DNA of 64,000 nt from Lysobacteraceae bacterium (GCA_026005075.1 BPKJ01000003.1:124001-188000), one strand, 5' to 3'. Shown: positions 1 through 11,405, counted from the first letter of the stretch. Numbers and translations: made by a program. Notes: generated from the sequence alone by a model not told the origin.

Positions 1-1
1 C

Positions 2-1390
2 GACATGGCCGGGTTCGAGGCGGCGATGGAGCGGCAGCGCGAGCGTGCGCGCGAGGCCAGCCGGTTTGCCGCTGCCGGCAGCCTGCCTGCGGATCTGGTG
101 GCGCGCTTGCGGCCGACCGAGTTCCTCGGCTATTCGGTGCACGCCGCGGAAGCGTGCGAGGTGGTGGCGCTGCTCAAGGATGGCGTGCCCGTCGATCGCG
201 CCGCTGCCGGGGAGGATGTGGTGGTGGTGCTCGACCGCACGCCGTTCTACGCCGAGAGCGGCGGGCAGGTCGGCGACACCGGGAGCCTCGAGGGCGAGCG
301 CGGGCGCGTCGAGGTCGAGGACACCCAGAAGTTCTCGGCCGTGTTCCATGGCCACAAGGGCAGGGTGGTGGCCGGCGAGCTGCGGCTCGGTGATCGCGTG
401 CGGGCGGTCATCGACAGCGAGCGGCGCGCGGCGATCGTCCTCAACCACAGCGCGACGCACCTGCTGCACGCCGCGCTGCGCAAGGTGCTGGGCGAGCATG
501 TCACGCAGAAGGGCTCGCTGGTCGCTGCCGACCGCTTGCGTTTCGACTTCTCGCATTTCCAGCCGCTCACCGCCGCTGAACTGGCGCGGATCGAGGCGCT
601 GGTGAACGAGCAGATCCGCCGCAACCTCGAGGCCGAGGTCCGCCACATGGACATGCAGGAGGCGCTGGCATCGGGCGCCATGGCCCTGTTTGGCGAGAAG
701 TACGGCGAGCAGGTGCGTGTCCTGAGGATGGGCGACTTCTCGGTCGAGCTGTGCGGTGGAACCCATGTCCGCCGTACCGGAGACATCGGTCTGTTCAAGA
801 TCCTCGGCGAACAGGGCATCTCGGCGGGCGTCCGGCGTATCGAGGCCGTGACCGGCGCGCAGGCACTGCGCAAGGTCGCGGAGGATGAGGCGCGGCTGGC
901 CGAGATCGCGGCGTTGACCGGCTCCGGACGTGCCGAGGTGGTCGAGAAGGTGCGCTCCCTCGTCGAGCGGCAGAGAAGGCTCGAGAGGGAGCTCGAGGCA
1001 CTCAAGGCCAAGGCGGCTGCCGGCGCGGCCAGCGATCTGGCCGCAGGCGCGGTGGACGTCGCCGGCATCCGGGTGGTGGCGGCACGGCTCGAGGGCGTCG
1101 ATGTCAGGACGCTGCGCGAGAGCGTCGACGTGCTCAAGAACCGGCTGGGGAGTGGCGTGATCGTGCTGGCGGCGGCGCAGGACGGCAAGGCCTCGCTGGT
1201 CGCGGGCGTGTCTGGCGATGCGCTGGGACGCATCAAGGCCGGTGAGCTGGTGGCGGAGGTCGCGGGCAGGATCGGCGGCAAGGGCGGCGGTCGTCCCGAC
1301 ATGGCCCAGGGAGGCGGTACCGATGGCCCGGCGCTGGTGAAGGCGCTGCAGGAGGTTCCGCACTGGGTGGCCCGACGGCTCGGCGTCTGA
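2..1390 (+). CDS. alaS: Alanine--tRNA ligase, C-terminal part (5' end outside window)
   Basis: Charges tRNA-Ala in the cytoplasm and hydrolyses mischarged Ser/Gly-tRNA-Ala. Only about 462 residues of a family usually near 870 are present, because the reading frame is open to the left edge. What remains is the end of the tRNA-binding region, the editing domain with its zinc-type motifs HSATH (near visible residue 148) and CGGTH (near 250), a coiled coil rich in Glu/Arg/Leu, and the Gly-rich C-terminal DHHA1 domain ([15 protein letters not shown]). The gene is followed 131 bp later by csrA, the conserved gammaproteobacterial order. Identification is secure; the start is not in the window. Confidence 0.97.
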   Translation, partial: DMAGFEAAMERQRERAREASRFAAAGSLPADLVARLRPTEFLGYSVHAAEACEVVALLKDGVPVDRAAAGEDVVVVLDRTPFYAESGGQVGDTGSLEGERGRVEVEDTQKFSAVFHGHKGRVVAGELRLGDRVRAVIDSERRAAIVLNHSATHLLHAALRKVLGEHVTQKGSLVAADRLRFDFSHFQPLTAAELARIEALVNEQIRRNLEAEVRHMDMQEALASGAMALFGEKYGEQVRVLRMGDFSVELCGGTHVRRTGDIGLFKILGEQGISAGVRRIEAVTGAQALRKVAEDEARLAEIAALTGSGRAEVVEKVRSLVERQRRLERELEALKAKAAAGAASDLAAGAVDVAGIRVVAARLEGVDVRTLRESVDVLKNRLGSGVIVLAAAQDGKASLVAGVSGDALGRIKAGELVAEVAGRIGGKGGGRPDMAQGGGTDGPALVKALQEVPHWVARRLGV

Positions 1391-1397
1391 GCGTCGA

Positions 1398-1426
1398 TTG
1401 CGGCCGCCGCGACCCCTCGCTAGTAT
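1398..1426 (+). promoter_or_regulatory. Putative sigma70 promoter for csrA
   Basis: TTGCGG (1398-1403), 17-bp spacer, TAGTAT (1421-1426), lying just after the alaS stop. It would give csrA its own transcript with a leader of about 90 nt. Hexamers and spacing are seen directly; activity is inferred. Confidence 0.5.
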
Positions 1427-1521
1427 CGGCCGTTGTTGCCGCAGGCGCATGGTTGCGGTGGGCCTGCGGAGCGCTTGGCCTGGGAGCCGCCGGGGCGCAC
1501 GGATCGCGAGGGAGACGCGAG

Positions 1522-1737
1522 ATGCTGATTTTGACCCGACGAGTGGGCGAGACGCTGATGATCGGCGACCGGATCACGGTGACCGTGCTCGGGGTCAAGG
1601 GCAACCAGGTTCGCCTTGGCATCAGCGCACCGAAGGAGGTCTCGGTGCATCGCGAGGAGATCTATCAGCGCATCCGGCGTGACGAGGAAAGGGGCGAGGC
1701 CGCAGCGCCGGAAGAGGGCAAGCCGAGGGGCGGGTGA
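1522..1737 (+). CDS. csrA: Carbon storage regulator CsrA
   Basis: Small RNA-binding homodimer that represses or stabilises mRNAs by binding GGA motifs in their leaders; it controls carbon storage, motility and biofilm genes. The 71-residue product starts [16 protein letters not shown], which is the family signature, followed by the usual beta-strand core ([15 protein letters not shown]) and the RNA-contact region with [10 protein letters not shown]. The longer frame upstream is discarded because family members begin exactly at MLILTRR; a GGGAGA ribosome site sits just upstream. The Gly/Glu-rich tail is slightly longer than in E. coli (61 residues). Its leader contains an ACGGAT motif at 1499-1504 that could serve autoregulation (inference). 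Confidence 0.97.
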   Translation: MLILTRRVGETLMIGDRITVTVLGVKGNQVRLGISAPKEVSVHREEIYQRIRRDEERGEAAAPEEGKPRGG

Positions 1738-1750
1738 ACCGAATGGGGCT

Positions 1751-1779
1751 TTACCCCGGTCCCTGCCTGCCGCTACACT
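1751..1779 (+). promoter_or_regulatory. Weak putative promoter for tRNA-Ser(GCT)
   Basis: TTACCC (1751-1756), 17-bp spacer, TACACT (1774-1779), about 35 bp before the tRNA. The -35 match is poor, so this is tentative. Confidence 0.35.
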
Positions 1780-1814
1780 CACCGCCCTGCCTGCACCGCA
1801 AGGCAATCCATCCC

Positions 1815-1907
1815 GGAGAGATGCCCGAGAGGCCGAAGGGGCTCCCCTGCTAAGGGAGTATAGGGTCAAAAGCTCTATCGAGGGTTCGAATCCCTCTCTC
1901 TCCGCCA
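1815..1907 (+). tRNA. tRNA-Ser (anticodon GCT)
   Basis: A 93-nt class II tRNA. The acceptor stem GGAGAGA pairs with TCTCTCC (1897-1903), followed by discriminator G and an encoded CCA. The anticodon stem CTCCC/GGGAG encloses loop CTGCTAA with anticodon GCT at 1849-1851, reading AGC/AGU. The long variable arm expected of serine tRNAs follows, then GGTTCGAAT in the T arm. Its place after csrA matches E. coli serV. Confidence 0.97.
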
Positions 1908-1921
1908 GATCATCACGAACG

Positions 1922-1942
1922 GCCGCCTGCGGGCGGCTTTTT
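1922..1942 (+). terminator. Rho-independent terminator after tRNA-Ser(GCT)
   Basis: Perfect 6-bp stem GCCGCC/GGCGGC with loop TGCG, followed directly by five T residues. Confidence 0.8.
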
Positions 1943-2018
1943 CGTGGGGCGCGGGCCCGTCGCGGCAGTCGATCGGGACCGCGGGTTCTGGTGTCGGGAA
2001 GTGCGGTCGCGAAGGGTG

Positions 2019-2047
2019 TTGACGGTTTCGCGAGCGCCATCCATAAT
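2019..2047 (+). promoter_or_regulatory. Promoter for tRNA-Arg(ACG)
   Basis: TTGACG (2019-2024), 17-bp spacer, CATAAT (2042-2047), 13 bp before the tRNA 5' end. This is a near-consensus sigma70 promoter in the position expected of a stable RNA gene. Confidence 0.75.
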
Positions 2048-2060
2048 TGCGTTTTCCAGC

Positions 2061-2137
2061 GCGCCCGTAGCTCAGTTGGATAGAGTACCAGGCTACGAAC
2101 TTGGTGGTCGGGAGTTCGAATCTCTCCGGGCGCGCCA
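2061..2137 (+). tRNA. tRNA-Arg (anticodon ACG)
   Basis: A 77-nt tRNA. The acceptor GCGCCCG pairs with CGGGCGC (2127-2133), followed by discriminator G and encoded CCA. The anticodon stem CCAGG/CTTGG encloses CTACGAA, with ACG at 2095-2097. The first anticodon base is normally deaminated to inosine by TadA so that it reads CGU/CGC/CGA. It corresponds to argV/Q downstream of csrA in E. coli. Confidence 0.97.
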
Positions 2138-2149
2138 TCCGAAAGACAT

Positions 2150-2183
2150 GCAAGGGGCCGGCAGGCGACTGCCGGCCCCTTGC
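2150..2183 (+). terminator. Strong hairpin after tRNA-Arg
   Basis: Perfect 15-bp inverted repeat, 2150-2164 with 2169-2183, around a GCGA tetraloop. There is no T-run, so it is a terminator-like or 3'-processing hairpin rather than a textbook intrinsic terminator. Confidence 0.6.
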
Positions 2184-2259
2184 GCATGTGCGCAACCGCC
2201 GGGCCCGCGCCATGGCGCAGGGCCATGGGCCTCCTCGGTGGTGCGGCGTTCCGGGGGGC

Positions 2260-2288
2260 TTGCGCGATCCACGACGGCCACGTATCAT
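2260..2288 (+). promoter_or_regulatory. Promoter for tRNA-fMet
   Basis: TTGCGC (2260-2265), 17-bp spacer, TATCAT (2283-2288), 15 bp before the tRNA 5' end. Confidence 0.65.
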
Positions 2289-2302
2289 TCGTGGCTCGCT
2301 GC

Positions 2303-2379
2303 TGCGGGGTGGAGCAGTCTGGCAGCTCGTCGGGCTCATAACCCGAAGGTCGCAGGTTCAAATCCTGCCCCCGCTACCA
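2303..2379 (+). tRNA. Initiator tRNA-fMet (CAT)
   Basis: A 77-nt tRNA with anticodon CAT (2337-2339). Two initiator hallmarks are visible: three consecutive G:C pairs closing the anticodon stem (TCGGG/CCCGA), and no Watson-Crick pair at position 1-72. Here position 1 is T (2303) and position 72 is T (2375), a U.U mismatch rather than the C.A of E. coli. The rest of the acceptor (GCGGGG/CCCCGC), the T arm GCAGG/CCTGC, discriminator A and encoded CCA are intact. The gene precedes rimP-nusA-infB exactly as metY does in E. coli. Confidence 0.95.
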
Positions 2380-2390
2380 GTTTTGGTTCA

Positions 2391-2418
2391 GGAAGAGCCT
2401 CCTCGTGAGGCTCTTTCC
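2391..2418 (+). terminator. Terminator-like hairpin after tRNA-fMet
   Basis: AAGAGCCTC (2393-2401) pairs with GAGGCTCTT (2407-2415) around a 5-nt loop, with GG/CC extending the base and only a short T-run. Probably a partial terminator or processing hairpin at the tRNA/rimP boundary. Confidence 0.55.
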
Positions 2419-2480
2419 ATTTCCGGAGCCCTGTACCTGGCCCGCCGGGTTCGCGTCCGGAGGCCGTTCCGGGTGTTTCG

Positions 2481-2507
2481 AAAGGGGCCGCGAGCCCCTT
2501 TTTGTTT
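2481..2507 (+). terminator. Rho-independent terminator upstream of rimP
   Basis: AAAGGGGC/GCCCCTTT stem (2481-2488 with 2494-2501), loop CGCGA, followed by a T-rich tail. It lies between tRNA-fMet and rimP and should limit readthrough from the strong tRNA promoter into the nusA operon. Confidence 0.75.
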
Positions 2508-2565
2508 GGGCGTTCCCGCAGGCCGTGGCTGGGGCGGGGCGGGTGCATCGAGGTCGGACACGAAC

Positions 2566-3108
2566 ATGAGCAACCGAGTGCAACAGCTTGGCGAACTTCT
2601 CGGGCCCGCAATCGCGGGGCTCGGGGGCGGGCTGTTCCTGTGGGGCCTGGAGTTCGTGCCTGGCGCGAGGCAGTCCCTGCTGAGGGTGTACATCGACGTC
2701 GAGGGGCGTGCCGTCGGCATCGAGGACTGCGAGCGCGTCAGCCACGAACTCAGCGCCCTGCTCGACGTGCACGATCCCATCCCGGGACACTACAACCTCG
2801 AGGTCTCCTCCCCGGGTCTGGATCGGCCGCTGTTCGAGGCTGCCCATTTCGCGCGCTTCCTTGGCGAGCAGGCGCGGGTGTCCCTGCTGGCGCCGGTCGA
2901 TGGGAGGCGGAGGCTGAAGGGGCGCATCGTGCAGGTCGAGGGCGATCGCGTGACGATCGACGATGCTGCAGGCGCTTGCACGGTATCGATGAGCAATGTT
3001 CAGAAGGCGCGGCTGGTGCCGCACTTCGAGGATTCCCCGGCAGGCCCGCGCCGCAGGCGGCGTGGCGGCTCGGGCGGTGTCCCGGCGGATGCCTCCGGGA
3101 CGGAATGA
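2566..3108 (+). CDS. rimP: Ribosome maturation factor RimP
   Basis: Assists late assembly of the 30S subunit in the cytoplasm. The 180-residue product (E. coli about 150) has the N-terminal alpha/beta domain with LRVYIDVEGRAVGIEDCERVS and HYNLEVSSPGLDRPL, the two most conserved RimP blocks, then the SH3-like C-terminal domain (GRIVQVEGDRVTIDD). An extra Arg/Gly-rich tail of about 25 residues follows. The ATG at 2566 was chosen because the domain begins there; the frame upstream only runs through the tRNA. First protein gene of the rimP-nusA-infB operon, 33 bp before nusA. Confidence 0.95.
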   Translation: MSNRVQQLGELLGPAIAGLGGGLFLWGLEFVPGARQSLLRVYIDVEGRAVGIEDCERVSHELSALLDVHDPIPGHYNLEVSSPGLDRPLFEAAHFARFLGEQARVSLLAPVDGRRRLKGRIVQVEGDRVTIDDAAGACTVSMSNVQKARLVPHFEDSPAGPRRRRRGGSGGVPADASGTE

Positions 3109-3141
3109 CGACACGGCGCCTCGGGCGCGCTGGAGCGAGTG

Positions 3142-4650
3142 ATGAGCAAGGAACTGTTGATGGTGGTGGAGGCGGTGGCCAACGAGAAGGGCGTCGCCAG
3201 GCAGGTGATCATCGAGGCGCTCGAGGCCGCGCTGGCTTCGGCGGCGCGCAAGCGCTACCCGGACCAGGACACCCTGATGCGGGTGAAGATCAATCCCAAG
3301 GACGGCAGCTACGAGACCTTCCGCCGCTGGGAGATCGTGGCCGACGACGAAGTGATGGAGTCGCCCGACCGCCAGATCCGTCTGATGGATGCGCTCGACA
3401 TCCGGCCGGATGCGCAGGTCGGGGAGTTCATCGAGGAGAAGGTCGAGAACGCCGAGTTCGGCCGCATCGCCGCGCAGGCCGCCAAGCAGGTCATCGTGCA
3501 GCGGGTGAGGGAGGCCGAGCGCGCGCTGGTCGTGGACGCCTACAAGGACCGTGTCGGCGAGCTGCTCACCGGCATCGTCAAGCGGGTCGAGCGCGGCAAC
3601 GTGTATGTCGATCTCGGCGGCAATGCCGAGGCCTTCATCCCGAGGGACAAGACCATCCCGCGCGAGGTCGTGCGCGCTGGCGACCGCATCCGCGGCTACC
3701 TGTATGACGTTCGTGCCGAGGCGCGAGGGCCGCAGCTGTTCATGTCGAGGACCGCGCCCGAGTTCATGATCGAACTGTTCAAGCTCGAGGTGCCGGAGGT
3801 CGGTCAGGGTCTGGTCGAGATCAAGGCCGCTGCACGCGATCCCGGCGATCGCGCCAAGATCGCCGTGGTGGCCCATGACAGCCGCACCGACCCGATCGGG
3901 GCCTGCATCGGCATGCGTGGCTCGCGGGTGCAGGCGGTGAGCAACGAGCTCAACGGCGAGCGGATCGACATCGTGATGTGGAGCGAGAATCCGGCCCAGT
4001 TCGTGATCAATGCGATGGCGCCGGCCGAGGTCCAGTCGATCATCGTGGACGAGGAGCGCCACTCGATGGACATCGCGGTGGCCGAAGACAAGCTGGCGCA
4101 GGCCATCGGCAAGGGGGGGCAGAACGTGCGCCTGGCCAGCAAGCTCACCGGCTGGCAGCTCAATGTCATGACCCAGAAGCAGATCGTCGAGAAGAGTGAG
4201 GCCGAGCAGGCGGCGGCCCGCAAGCTGTTCCAGGATCGGCTCGAGGTGGACGAGGAGATCGCCAGCATCCTCGTGAGCGAGGGCTTCTCGACCCTGGAGG
4301 AGATCGCCTATGTCCCCACGGCCGAGCTTCTCGCCATCGAGGGTTTCGACGAGGACATCGTCGAGGAACTGCGCGCGCGTGCGCGTGACGCGCTGCTGAC
4401 CGATGCACTGGCGGTGGAGGAGCAGCTGGAGGAGAACAGGCCCGCCGAGGATCTGCTCTCCCTGCCCGGAATGACCGAGTCCATCGCCTTCGCGCTCGCC
4501 GAGCGCGGCATCCGGACCCGGGAGGACCTCGCCGAGCTGGCTGCGGACGAGATCACCGACATCGAGGGGGTCGACGAGCAGCTCGCGGCCTCGCTGATTC
4601 TCGCGGCACGGGCCGAGGAGATCGCGCGGCTGGAGCAGGCGGCCTCGTAA
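3142..4650 (+). CDS. nusA: Transcription termination/antitermination factor NusA
   Basis: Binds RNA polymerase and nascent RNA, modulating pausing, termination and antitermination. Its 502 residues show the N-terminal polymerase-binding domain, an S1 domain ([20 protein letters not shown], about residues 145-165), two KH domains ([21 protein letters not shown] and [20 protein letters not shown]) and two acidic helix-hairpin C-terminal repeats (about 360-500) like those of E. coli NusA. A GTG lies in frame immediately before the ATG at 3142; the ATG fits the family start MSKELL and has GGAG upstream. Operon with rimP and infB. Confidence 0.97.
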   Translation: MSKELLMVVEAVANEKGVARQVIIEALEAALASAARKRYPDQDTLMRVKINPKDGSYETFRRWEIVADDEVMESPDRQIRLMDALDIRPDAQVGEFIEEKVENAEFGRIAAQAAKQVIVQRVREAERALVVDAYKDRVGELLTGIVKRVERGNVYVDLGGNAEAFIPRDKTIPREVVRAGDRIRGYLYDVRAEARGPQLFMSRTAPEFMIELFKLEVPEVGQGLVEIKAAARDPGDRAKIAVVAHDSRTDPIGACIGMRGSRVQAVSNELNGERIDIVMWSENPAQFVINAMAPAEVQSIIVDEERHSMDIAVAEDKLAQAIGKGGQNVRLASKLTGWQLNVMTQKQIVEKSEAEQAAARKLFQDRLEVDEEIASILVSEGFSTLEEIAYVPTAELLAIEGFDEDIVEELRARARDALLTDALAVEEQLEENRPAEDLLSLPGMTESIAFALAERGIRTREDLAELAADEITDIEGVDEQLAASLILAARAEEIARLEQAAS

Positions 4651-4735
4651 CGGGGCTGCCTTGGGGCCGCCGCGGCGGTCAGGATAGAATGCTGCGTTTT
4701 CTCGGGCGCCCGAGCGCCCTCGAACAGGAAGTCCC

Positions 4736-7303
4736 ATGTCCGAAGTAACGGTACGTTCGCTCGCCAAGCTGGTCGGCACCCCGGTGGAGAAGCTGCTCGA
4801 GCAGCTGGCGGAGGCCGGCATGAGCTTCGAGGGGCCGGATCAGGTCGTGACGCCGACCGAGAAGATGAAGCTGCTCGGCTTCCTGAGGCGTGCGCATGGC
4901 AAGAAGGAAGCCCCGGTCGAGGCGGCGGCGCCGAAGCAGATCACGCTCAAGCGGCGCAAGGTCCAGGAGCTCACGGTTTCCGCGGGCAAGAGCAAGACCA
5001 CGGTGGCGGTCGAGGTCCGGCAGAAGCGCACCTATGTCAAGCGCGAGCTGGTCGAGGAGCAGGACGAGCAGCGTGCCGAGCGCGAGGAGGCCCAGCGTCT
5101 GCTGGCCGACTCGCAGCGCCGCCGTGAGGAAGAGGAGGCGGCGCGCCGTGAGGAGGAACGCCGCCGCGAGGAGGAGGCCCGTCGCCGCGCGGAGGAAGAG
5201 GAGAAGGCGAGAAAGGAACGCGAGGAGGCCGAGCGCAGGCTGGCCGAGCAGCAGGCCGCTGAATCGGCCGCGGAGCCCGCAGCCGAGGCCGAGGTGGCAC
5301 CGATGCCGCCTCCGCCGCCGCCGAGGCGGGAGAACGAGCGCCATCGCGCCCACAAGCCGGCACGGGCGCACGTCCGCGACGACGACGAGGAAGAGGGCGG
5401 CAGCCGCTTCGCCAAGGGCGAGCTGCACCTCTCCAAGGCCCTGTCCGCACGGCGTGGGGCAGCGGGCAGGAAGCGCGGTCGCCCGGGTCGCGAGCAGGCG
5501 CGTCAGGCCGGCGGGCCGCACGGCTTCTCGAGGCCGACCGCTCCGGTGACCCGCGAGGTGGCGATCGGGGACAGCATCGTGGTGGCCGATCTGGCCCAGA
5601 AGCTGGCCATGAAGGGCAGCGAGGTGGTCAAGGCCCTGTTCAAGATGGGCGTCATGGCCACCATCAACCAGACCATCGACCACGATACCGCGGTGCTGGT
5701 GGTCGAGGAACTCGGCCACAAGGCGGTGCGCGCCAACGAGGACGATGCCGAGCAGGCACTGCTCGAGCTGGCCGAGGTCGAGGGCGAGAAGAAGCCGCGG
5801 CCGCCGGTGGTCACCATCATGGGCCATGTCGACCACGGCAAGACCTCGCTGCTCGACTACATTCGCCGTACCAAGGTGGCGGCAGGTGAGGCCGGAGGCA
5901 TCACCCAGCACATCGGGGCCTACCACGTGGAAACCCCGCGCGGGGTGATCAGCTTCCTCGACACCCCGGGCCATGCGGCCTTCACCGCCATGCGGGCCCG
6001 CGGCGCCAAGCTGACCGACATCGTGGTGGTCGTGGTGGCGGCCGACGACGGGGTTATGCCGCAGACCATCGAGGCGGTGCAGCATGCGCGGGCGGCGGGT
6101 GTGCCGATCATCGTGGCCATCAACAAGATGGACAAGCCCGACGCCAACCCCGAGAACGTCAAGCAGGGGCTGGTCAAGCTCGAGGTCGTGCCGGAGGAGT
6201 GGGGTGGCGACACCCAGTTCGTCCCGGTCTCCGCCAAGACCGGCATGGGCATCGACCAGCTGCTGGATGCGATCCTGATCCAGGCCGAGGTGATGGAGCT
6301 TCAGGCCGTGGTCGATGCACGGGCGCAGGGTACGGTGGTGGAATCCTCGCTCGACAAGGGCCGCGGCCCGGTGGCCACGGTGCTGGTCCAGCAGGGCACC
6401 TTGCATAAGGGCGACTACGTCGTCTGCGGCACGCAGTACGGCCGTGTGCGCGCCCTCTTCGACGAGTCCGGTCGGCAGGTCCAGAGTGCGGGCCCGTCGA
6501 TCCCGGTGGTGATGCTCGGCCTGTCGGGCGTGCCCGATGCGGGCGACGACTTCATCGTCGTCGAGGATGAGCGCCTGGCCAAGGACGTGGCCCAGCAGCG
6601 CGAGGCCCGCAAGCGCGAGCAGCGCCTGGTCAAGCAGGCCGGCAACCGGATGGAGGAGATCATGGCCCAGATGGGCCAGGGCAACGAGCAGCAGGTCCTC
6701 AATCTGGTCATCAAGGCGGACGTGCAGGGTTCGGTCGAGGCCTTGCGGGATGCACTGACCTCGCTTTCCAACGACCAGATCCGGATCAACGTCATCGCCG
6801 CGGGCGTGGGCGGGATCACCGAATCCGACGCCACCCTGGCGGCTGCCTCCAAGGCCGTGGTCATCGGCTTCAACGTGCGCGCCGATGCCGCGGCGAGGCG
6901 GGTCATCGAGAGCAACGGGCTCGATCTGCGCTACTTCTCGATCATCTATGACGTGATCGACCAGGTGAAGCAGGTCGCCTCCGGCCTGCTCGGCACCGAG
7001 GTGCGCGAGGAGATCATCGGCATCGCCGAGGTGCGCGAGGTCTTCCGCAGCTCCAAGTTTGGCGCGGTGGCCGGTTGCCTCGTGGTCGAGGGCGTGGTCA
7101 AGCGCAACAAGCCGATCCGGGTCCTGCGCAACAACACGGTGATCTTCCAGGGCGAGCTGGAGTCGCTGCGGCGCTTCAAGGACAACGTCGACGAGGTTCG
7201 CAGCGGCACCGAGTGCGGCATCGGCGTCAAGCAGTACAACGACGTCAAGCCGGGTGACCAGATCGAGTGCTACGAGCGGATCGAGGTCCAGCGTACGCTG
7301 TGA
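4736..7303 (+). CDS. infB: Translation initiation factor IF-2
   Basis: GTPase that places fMet-tRNA in the ribosomal P site. The 855-residue protein has an N-terminal IF2_N domain ([20 protein letters not shown]), then a long highly charged Glu/Arg coiled-coil linker (about residues 110-180), then a second IF2_N-like segment near 275. The GTP-binding domain has GHVDHGKT at 363-370, DTPGHAAF and NKMDKP; domains II to IV bind the ribosome and fMet-tRNA. It starts 85 bp after nusA, in the expected operon position. A TAGAAT hexamer at 4684-4689 could be a minor internal promoter (weak). Length and organisation are typical. Confidence 0.97.
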   Translation: MSEVTVRSLAKLVGTPVEKLLEQLAEAGMSFEGPDQVVTPTEKMKLLGFLRRAHGKKEAPVEAAAPKQITLKRRKVQELTVSAGKSKTTVAVEVRQKRTYVKRELVEEQDEQRAEREEAQRLLADSQRRREEEEAARREEERRREEEARRRAEEEEKARKEREEAERRLAEQQAAESAAEPAAEAEVAPMPPPPPPRRENERHRAHKPARAHVRDDDEEEGGSRFAKGELHLSKALSARRGAAGRKRGRPGREQARQAGGPHGFSRPTAPVTREVAIGDSIVVADLAQKLAMKGSEVVKALFKMGVMATINQTIDHDTAVLVVEELGHKAVRANEDDAEQALLELAEVEGEKKPRPPVVTIMGHVDHGKTSLLDYIRRTKVAAGEAGGITQHIGAYHVETPRGVISFLDTPGHAAFTAMRARGAKLTDIVVVVVAADDGVMPQTIEAVQHARAAGVPIIVAINKMDKPDANPENVKQGLVKLEVVPEEWGGDTQFVPVSAKTGMGIDQLLDAILIQAEVMELQAVVDARAQGTVVESSLDKGRGPVATVLVQQGTLHKGDYVVCGTQYGRVRALFDESGRQVQSAGPSIPVVMLGLSGVPDAGDDFIVVEDERLAKDVAQQREARKREQRLVKQAGNRMEEIMAQMGQGNEQQVLNLVIKADVQGSVEALRDALTSLSNDQIRINVIAAGVGGITESDATLAAASKAVVIGFNVRADAAARRVIESNGLDLRYFSIIYDVIDQVKQVASGLLGTEVREEIIGIAEVREVFRSSKFGAVAGCLVVEGVVKRNKPIRVLRNNTVIFQGELESLRRFKDNVDEVRSGTECGIGVKQYNDVKPGDQIECYERIEVQRTL

Positions 7304-7308
7304 TGCCC

Positions 7309-7344
7309 ATGGCGGCGCCGCGGAGGACCCCGTGGCGCCGCCGT
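7309..7344 (+). other. GC-rich hairpin between infB and rbfA
   Basis: GGCGGCGCC and GGCGCCGCC arms with flanking pairs form a long imperfect stem in the 74-bp gap. There is no T-run, so processing or attenuation is more likely than termination. Function is inferred only. Confidence 0.4.
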
Positions 7345-7377
7345 GCGGGTTCCGGTCCGAGGCAGGGAGGTGGCTGC

Positions 7378-7752
7378 ATGCCGCACAAGTCCTTTCGCAG
7401 AACCGACCGTGTCGCCGCGCAGCTCCGTCGCGAGCTGGGCACGCTGGTCCATCAGGCGGTTCGTGAGCATGGTCTGCCCTCGGTGAGCGTCTCGGATGTC
7501 GAGGTGACCCGGGACCTCGCCCATGCCAAGGTCTTCGTCACCGCCCTCGACAGCGGCCGGGCCGCGGAGGCGCTCGCCGCCCTGCGCGAGCTGGCGGGTG
7601 AGTTGCGCTACCAGCTCGGACGGCAGCTGCGCATCCGCCACATACCGGAACTGCACTTCCACTACGACGACTCGGTGGACCGCGGCGAGCGCATCGAGGC
7701 GCTGCTGGCCGGGCTCGATGGCGCGGGCCGCACGGAGGACGATCCGTCGTGA
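7378..7752 (+). CDS. rbfA: Ribosome-binding factor A
   Basis: Binds the 30S subunit near helix 1 of 16S rRNA and promotes its maturation, especially at low temperature. The 124-residue product has the compact KH-like fold signature: [17 protein letters not shown] at the N terminus, [20 protein letters not shown] in the centre and [15 protein letters not shown] near the end, as in the family. The ATG at 7378 is preferred over longer frames because of a GGGAGG ribosome site just upstream and the family start. Its stop overlaps the truB GTG by 4 bp, implying translational coupling. Confidence 0.95.
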   Translation: MPHKSFRRTDRVAAQLRRELGTLVHQAVREHGLPSVSVSDVEVTRDLAHAKVFVTALDSGRAAEALAALRELAGELRYQLGRQLRIRHIPELHFHYDDSVDRGERIEALLAGLDGAGRTEDDPS

Positions 7753-8711
7753 GCCGCCGCGGCGCCGCCGGCGCCCGGCTGCGGATCGACGGCATCCTGC
7801 TGCTCGACAAGCCCGCCGGCGCCAGCTCCAACCAGGTGCTGCAAAAGGTCCGAAGGCTGCTCGGGGCCGACAAGGCCGGGCACACCGGGGCCCTCGACCC
7901 GCTCGCGACCGGGCTGCTGCCGTTGTGCTTCGGGGAGGCGACCAAGATCGCCGGCCTGCTGCTCGGCTCGGACAAGGCCTACCGCGTCGAGGCAAGGCTC
8001 GGGCAGACCACCGACACCGACGACGCCGACGGTCGCGTGCTGGTCGAGCGTCCGGTGCCGGAGCTCGACGCCGCGCGCCTGGTGCCGCACCTGGAAGCGT
8101 TGTGCGGGCGCATCCGGCAGCGGCCGCCGGCCTACTCCGCGCTCAAGCGCGACGGTGTCCCGGCCTACCGTCGGGCTCGCGCCGGGCAGACGGTCGAGCT
8201 GGCGCCGCGTGAGGTCGTGGTGCACGGCATTCGCCTGCTCGAGGTCGATGCCGCGAGGCTCGTGCTCGAAGTCGAGTGCGGCAGCGGCACCTACGTCCGC
8301 AGCCTGATCCGTGATCTCGGCGAGGCGCTTGGCTGCGGGGCGCACGTGACCGCGCTGCGCAGGCTCTGGGTCGAGCCGTTCCGGCACCCCAGGATGTGGA
8401 CCCTGGACGCACTGGAAGGCATGGACGTCGAGCACCGACGGCGTTGCCTGCTGCCGCTCGAGGCGGGGTTGCGGCATCTGCCCGCGCTCGCCGTCGATGC
8501 CCCGGCCGCCCAGCGCCTGCGGCAGGGACAACGCCTGCGCTGGCCCGCGGCCACCACGGGGGAGTACATCCTGTGGCTGGAAGGCAGGGCCATCGGCCGT
8601 GCACGGGTCGACGAGGCCGGTGTGCTCAGGCCCGAGCGCCTCTTCGCCGATGGCCAGATGGAGATGGGCGAGGGGGATGGGAAGGGCGCTGAGGGCCAGG
8701 CCGATCCTTGA
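7749..8711 (+). CDS. truB: tRNA pseudouridine(55) synthase TruB
   Basis: Converts U55 of the tRNA T loop to pseudouridine. The 320-residue enzyme starts at GTG 7749, overlapping rbfA in GTGA. The catalytic block [12 protein letters not shown] contains the nucleophilic aspartate (Asp50). Downstream come the family motifs [32 protein letters not shown] and [12 protein letters not shown], then a C-terminal PUA-like domain. The last bases overlap the -35 of the rpsO promoter, so the rbfA-truB transcript and rpsO are probably separate units. Confidence 0.96.
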   Translation: MSRRGAAGARLRIDGILLLDKPAGASSNQVLQKVRRLLGADKAGHTGALDPLATGLLPLCFGEATKIAGLLLGSDKAYRVEARLGQTTDTDDADGRVLVERPVPELDAARLVPHLEALCGRIRQRPPAYSALKRDGVPAYRRARAGQTVELAPREVVVHGIRLLEVDAARLVLEVECGSGTYVRSLIRDLGEALGCGAHVTALRRLWVEPFRHPRMWTLDALEGMDVEHRRRCLLPLEAGLRHLPALAVDAPAAQRLRQGQRLRWPAATTGEYILWLEGRAIGRARVDEAGVLRPERLFADGQMEMGEGDGKGAEGQADP

Positions 8712-8736
8712 GTCGAATCGACCCCGGGGCTATACT
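8708..8736 (+). promoter_or_regulatory. Promoter for rpsO-pnp
   Basis: TTGAGT (8708-8713), 17-bp spacer, TATACT (8731-8736). The -35 overlaps the truB stop codon. It matches the known dedicated rpsO promoter of gammaproteobacteria in position. Confidence 0.7.
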
Positions 8737-8739
8737 TCG

Positions 8740-8761
8740 ACGGCTTTACGTGCCGTTTTTT
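8740..8761 (+). terminator. Intrinsic terminator of the infB-truB transcript
   Basis: ACGGC/GCCGT stem (8740-8744 with 8752-8756) followed by six T. It sits at the start point expected for the rpsO promoter, so it can stop upstream readthrough without blocking rpsO. Confidence 0.6.
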
Positions 8762-8832
8762 CAACGGCGGGTCAGGCGGTGCCGCGGGAAGGGCCCGCGG
8801 TTCCTGCAGACTTCGCATCCAACGAGGCCATC

Positions 8833-9093
8833 ATGTCCATCGACACTCGCAAGATCATCGACGAATTCAAGCGCGGTCCGAACGATACCGGTTCCCCCGA
8901 GGTCCAGGTCGCGCTGCTCTCGGCGCGCATCAACCAGCTGACCGAGCACTTCAAGGTGCACAAGCAGGACCACCATTCCCGGCGTGGCCTGCTCAAGCTG
9001 GTCAACCAGCGCCGTTCCCTGCTCGGATACCTCAAGAAGAAAGACGCCGAGCGTTACAAGACGCTGATCGAGCGTCTCGGTCTGCGCCGCTGA
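8833..9093 (+). CDS. rpsO: 30S ribosomal protein S15
   Basis: Primary binding protein of the 16S rRNA central domain, nucleating platform assembly. The 86 residues include the conserved blocks [21 protein letters not shown] and [22 protein letters not shown] and end in LGLRR, as in the family. The ATG at 8833 gives the typical length; an upstream in-frame extension has no family support. Cotranscription with pnp is the rule in this group, with RNase processing between the two genes. Confidence 0.98.
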   Translation: MSIDTRKIIDEFKRGPNDTGSPEVQVALLSARINQLTEHFKVHKQDHHSRRGLLKLVNQRRSLLGYLKKKDAERYKTLIERLGLRR

Positions 9094-9106
9094 GCCGGAT
9101 CGTCCG

Positions 9107-9146
9107 GGCCGGCCGCGGGCCGGCCTCCCCGGCCGGTTCGCCGGCC
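9107..9146 (+). other. Twin hairpins in the rpsO-pnp intergenic region
   Basis: GGCCGGCC (9107-9114) pairs with GGCCGGCC (9118-9125). A second stem, GGCCGG/CCGGCC (9131-9136 with 9141-9146), is closed by a TTCG tetraloop. In E. coli the same interval carries the RNase III site through which PNPase autoregulates; an equivalent role here is an inference from position. Confidence 0.5.
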
Positions 9147-9175
9147 TGCACCAGAGATGAAAGGGCACAGAAAAC

Positions 9176-11275
<2,100 letters not shown>

Positions 11276-11297
11276 GCCGGCCTCCGGCACGGTCGAT

Positions 11298-11333
11298 GAA
11301 GAGGCGGGCCACGGCCCGCCTCTTCGCTTTTTT
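11298..11333 (+). terminator. Rho-independent terminator after pnp
   Basis: GAAGAGGCGGGC pairs with GCCCGCCTCTTC (11298-11309 with 11314-11325) over a 4-nt loop, followed by a run of six T. Confidence 0.9.
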
Positions 11334-11347
11334 GCCGGAACACGACG

Positions 11348-11375
11348 TTGAGCGGCGGGCGTGGCTTGCTACCAT
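11348..11375 (+). promoter_or_regulatory. Putative promoter for phaEC
   Basis: TTGAGC (11348-11353), 16-bp spacer, TACCAT (11370-11375), 30 bp before the phaE ATG. A plausible sigma70 site with a mediocre -10. Confidence 0.4.
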
Positions 11376-11405
11376 CGCGGCCGGGCATCTCTTCGGTGGG
11401 CAAGG

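Noticed and set aside
2374..4821. An 815-codon minus-strand frame opposite rimP-nusA
   Set aside because: Shadow of the well-identified plus-strand genes, rich in His/Leu/Asp with no domain.
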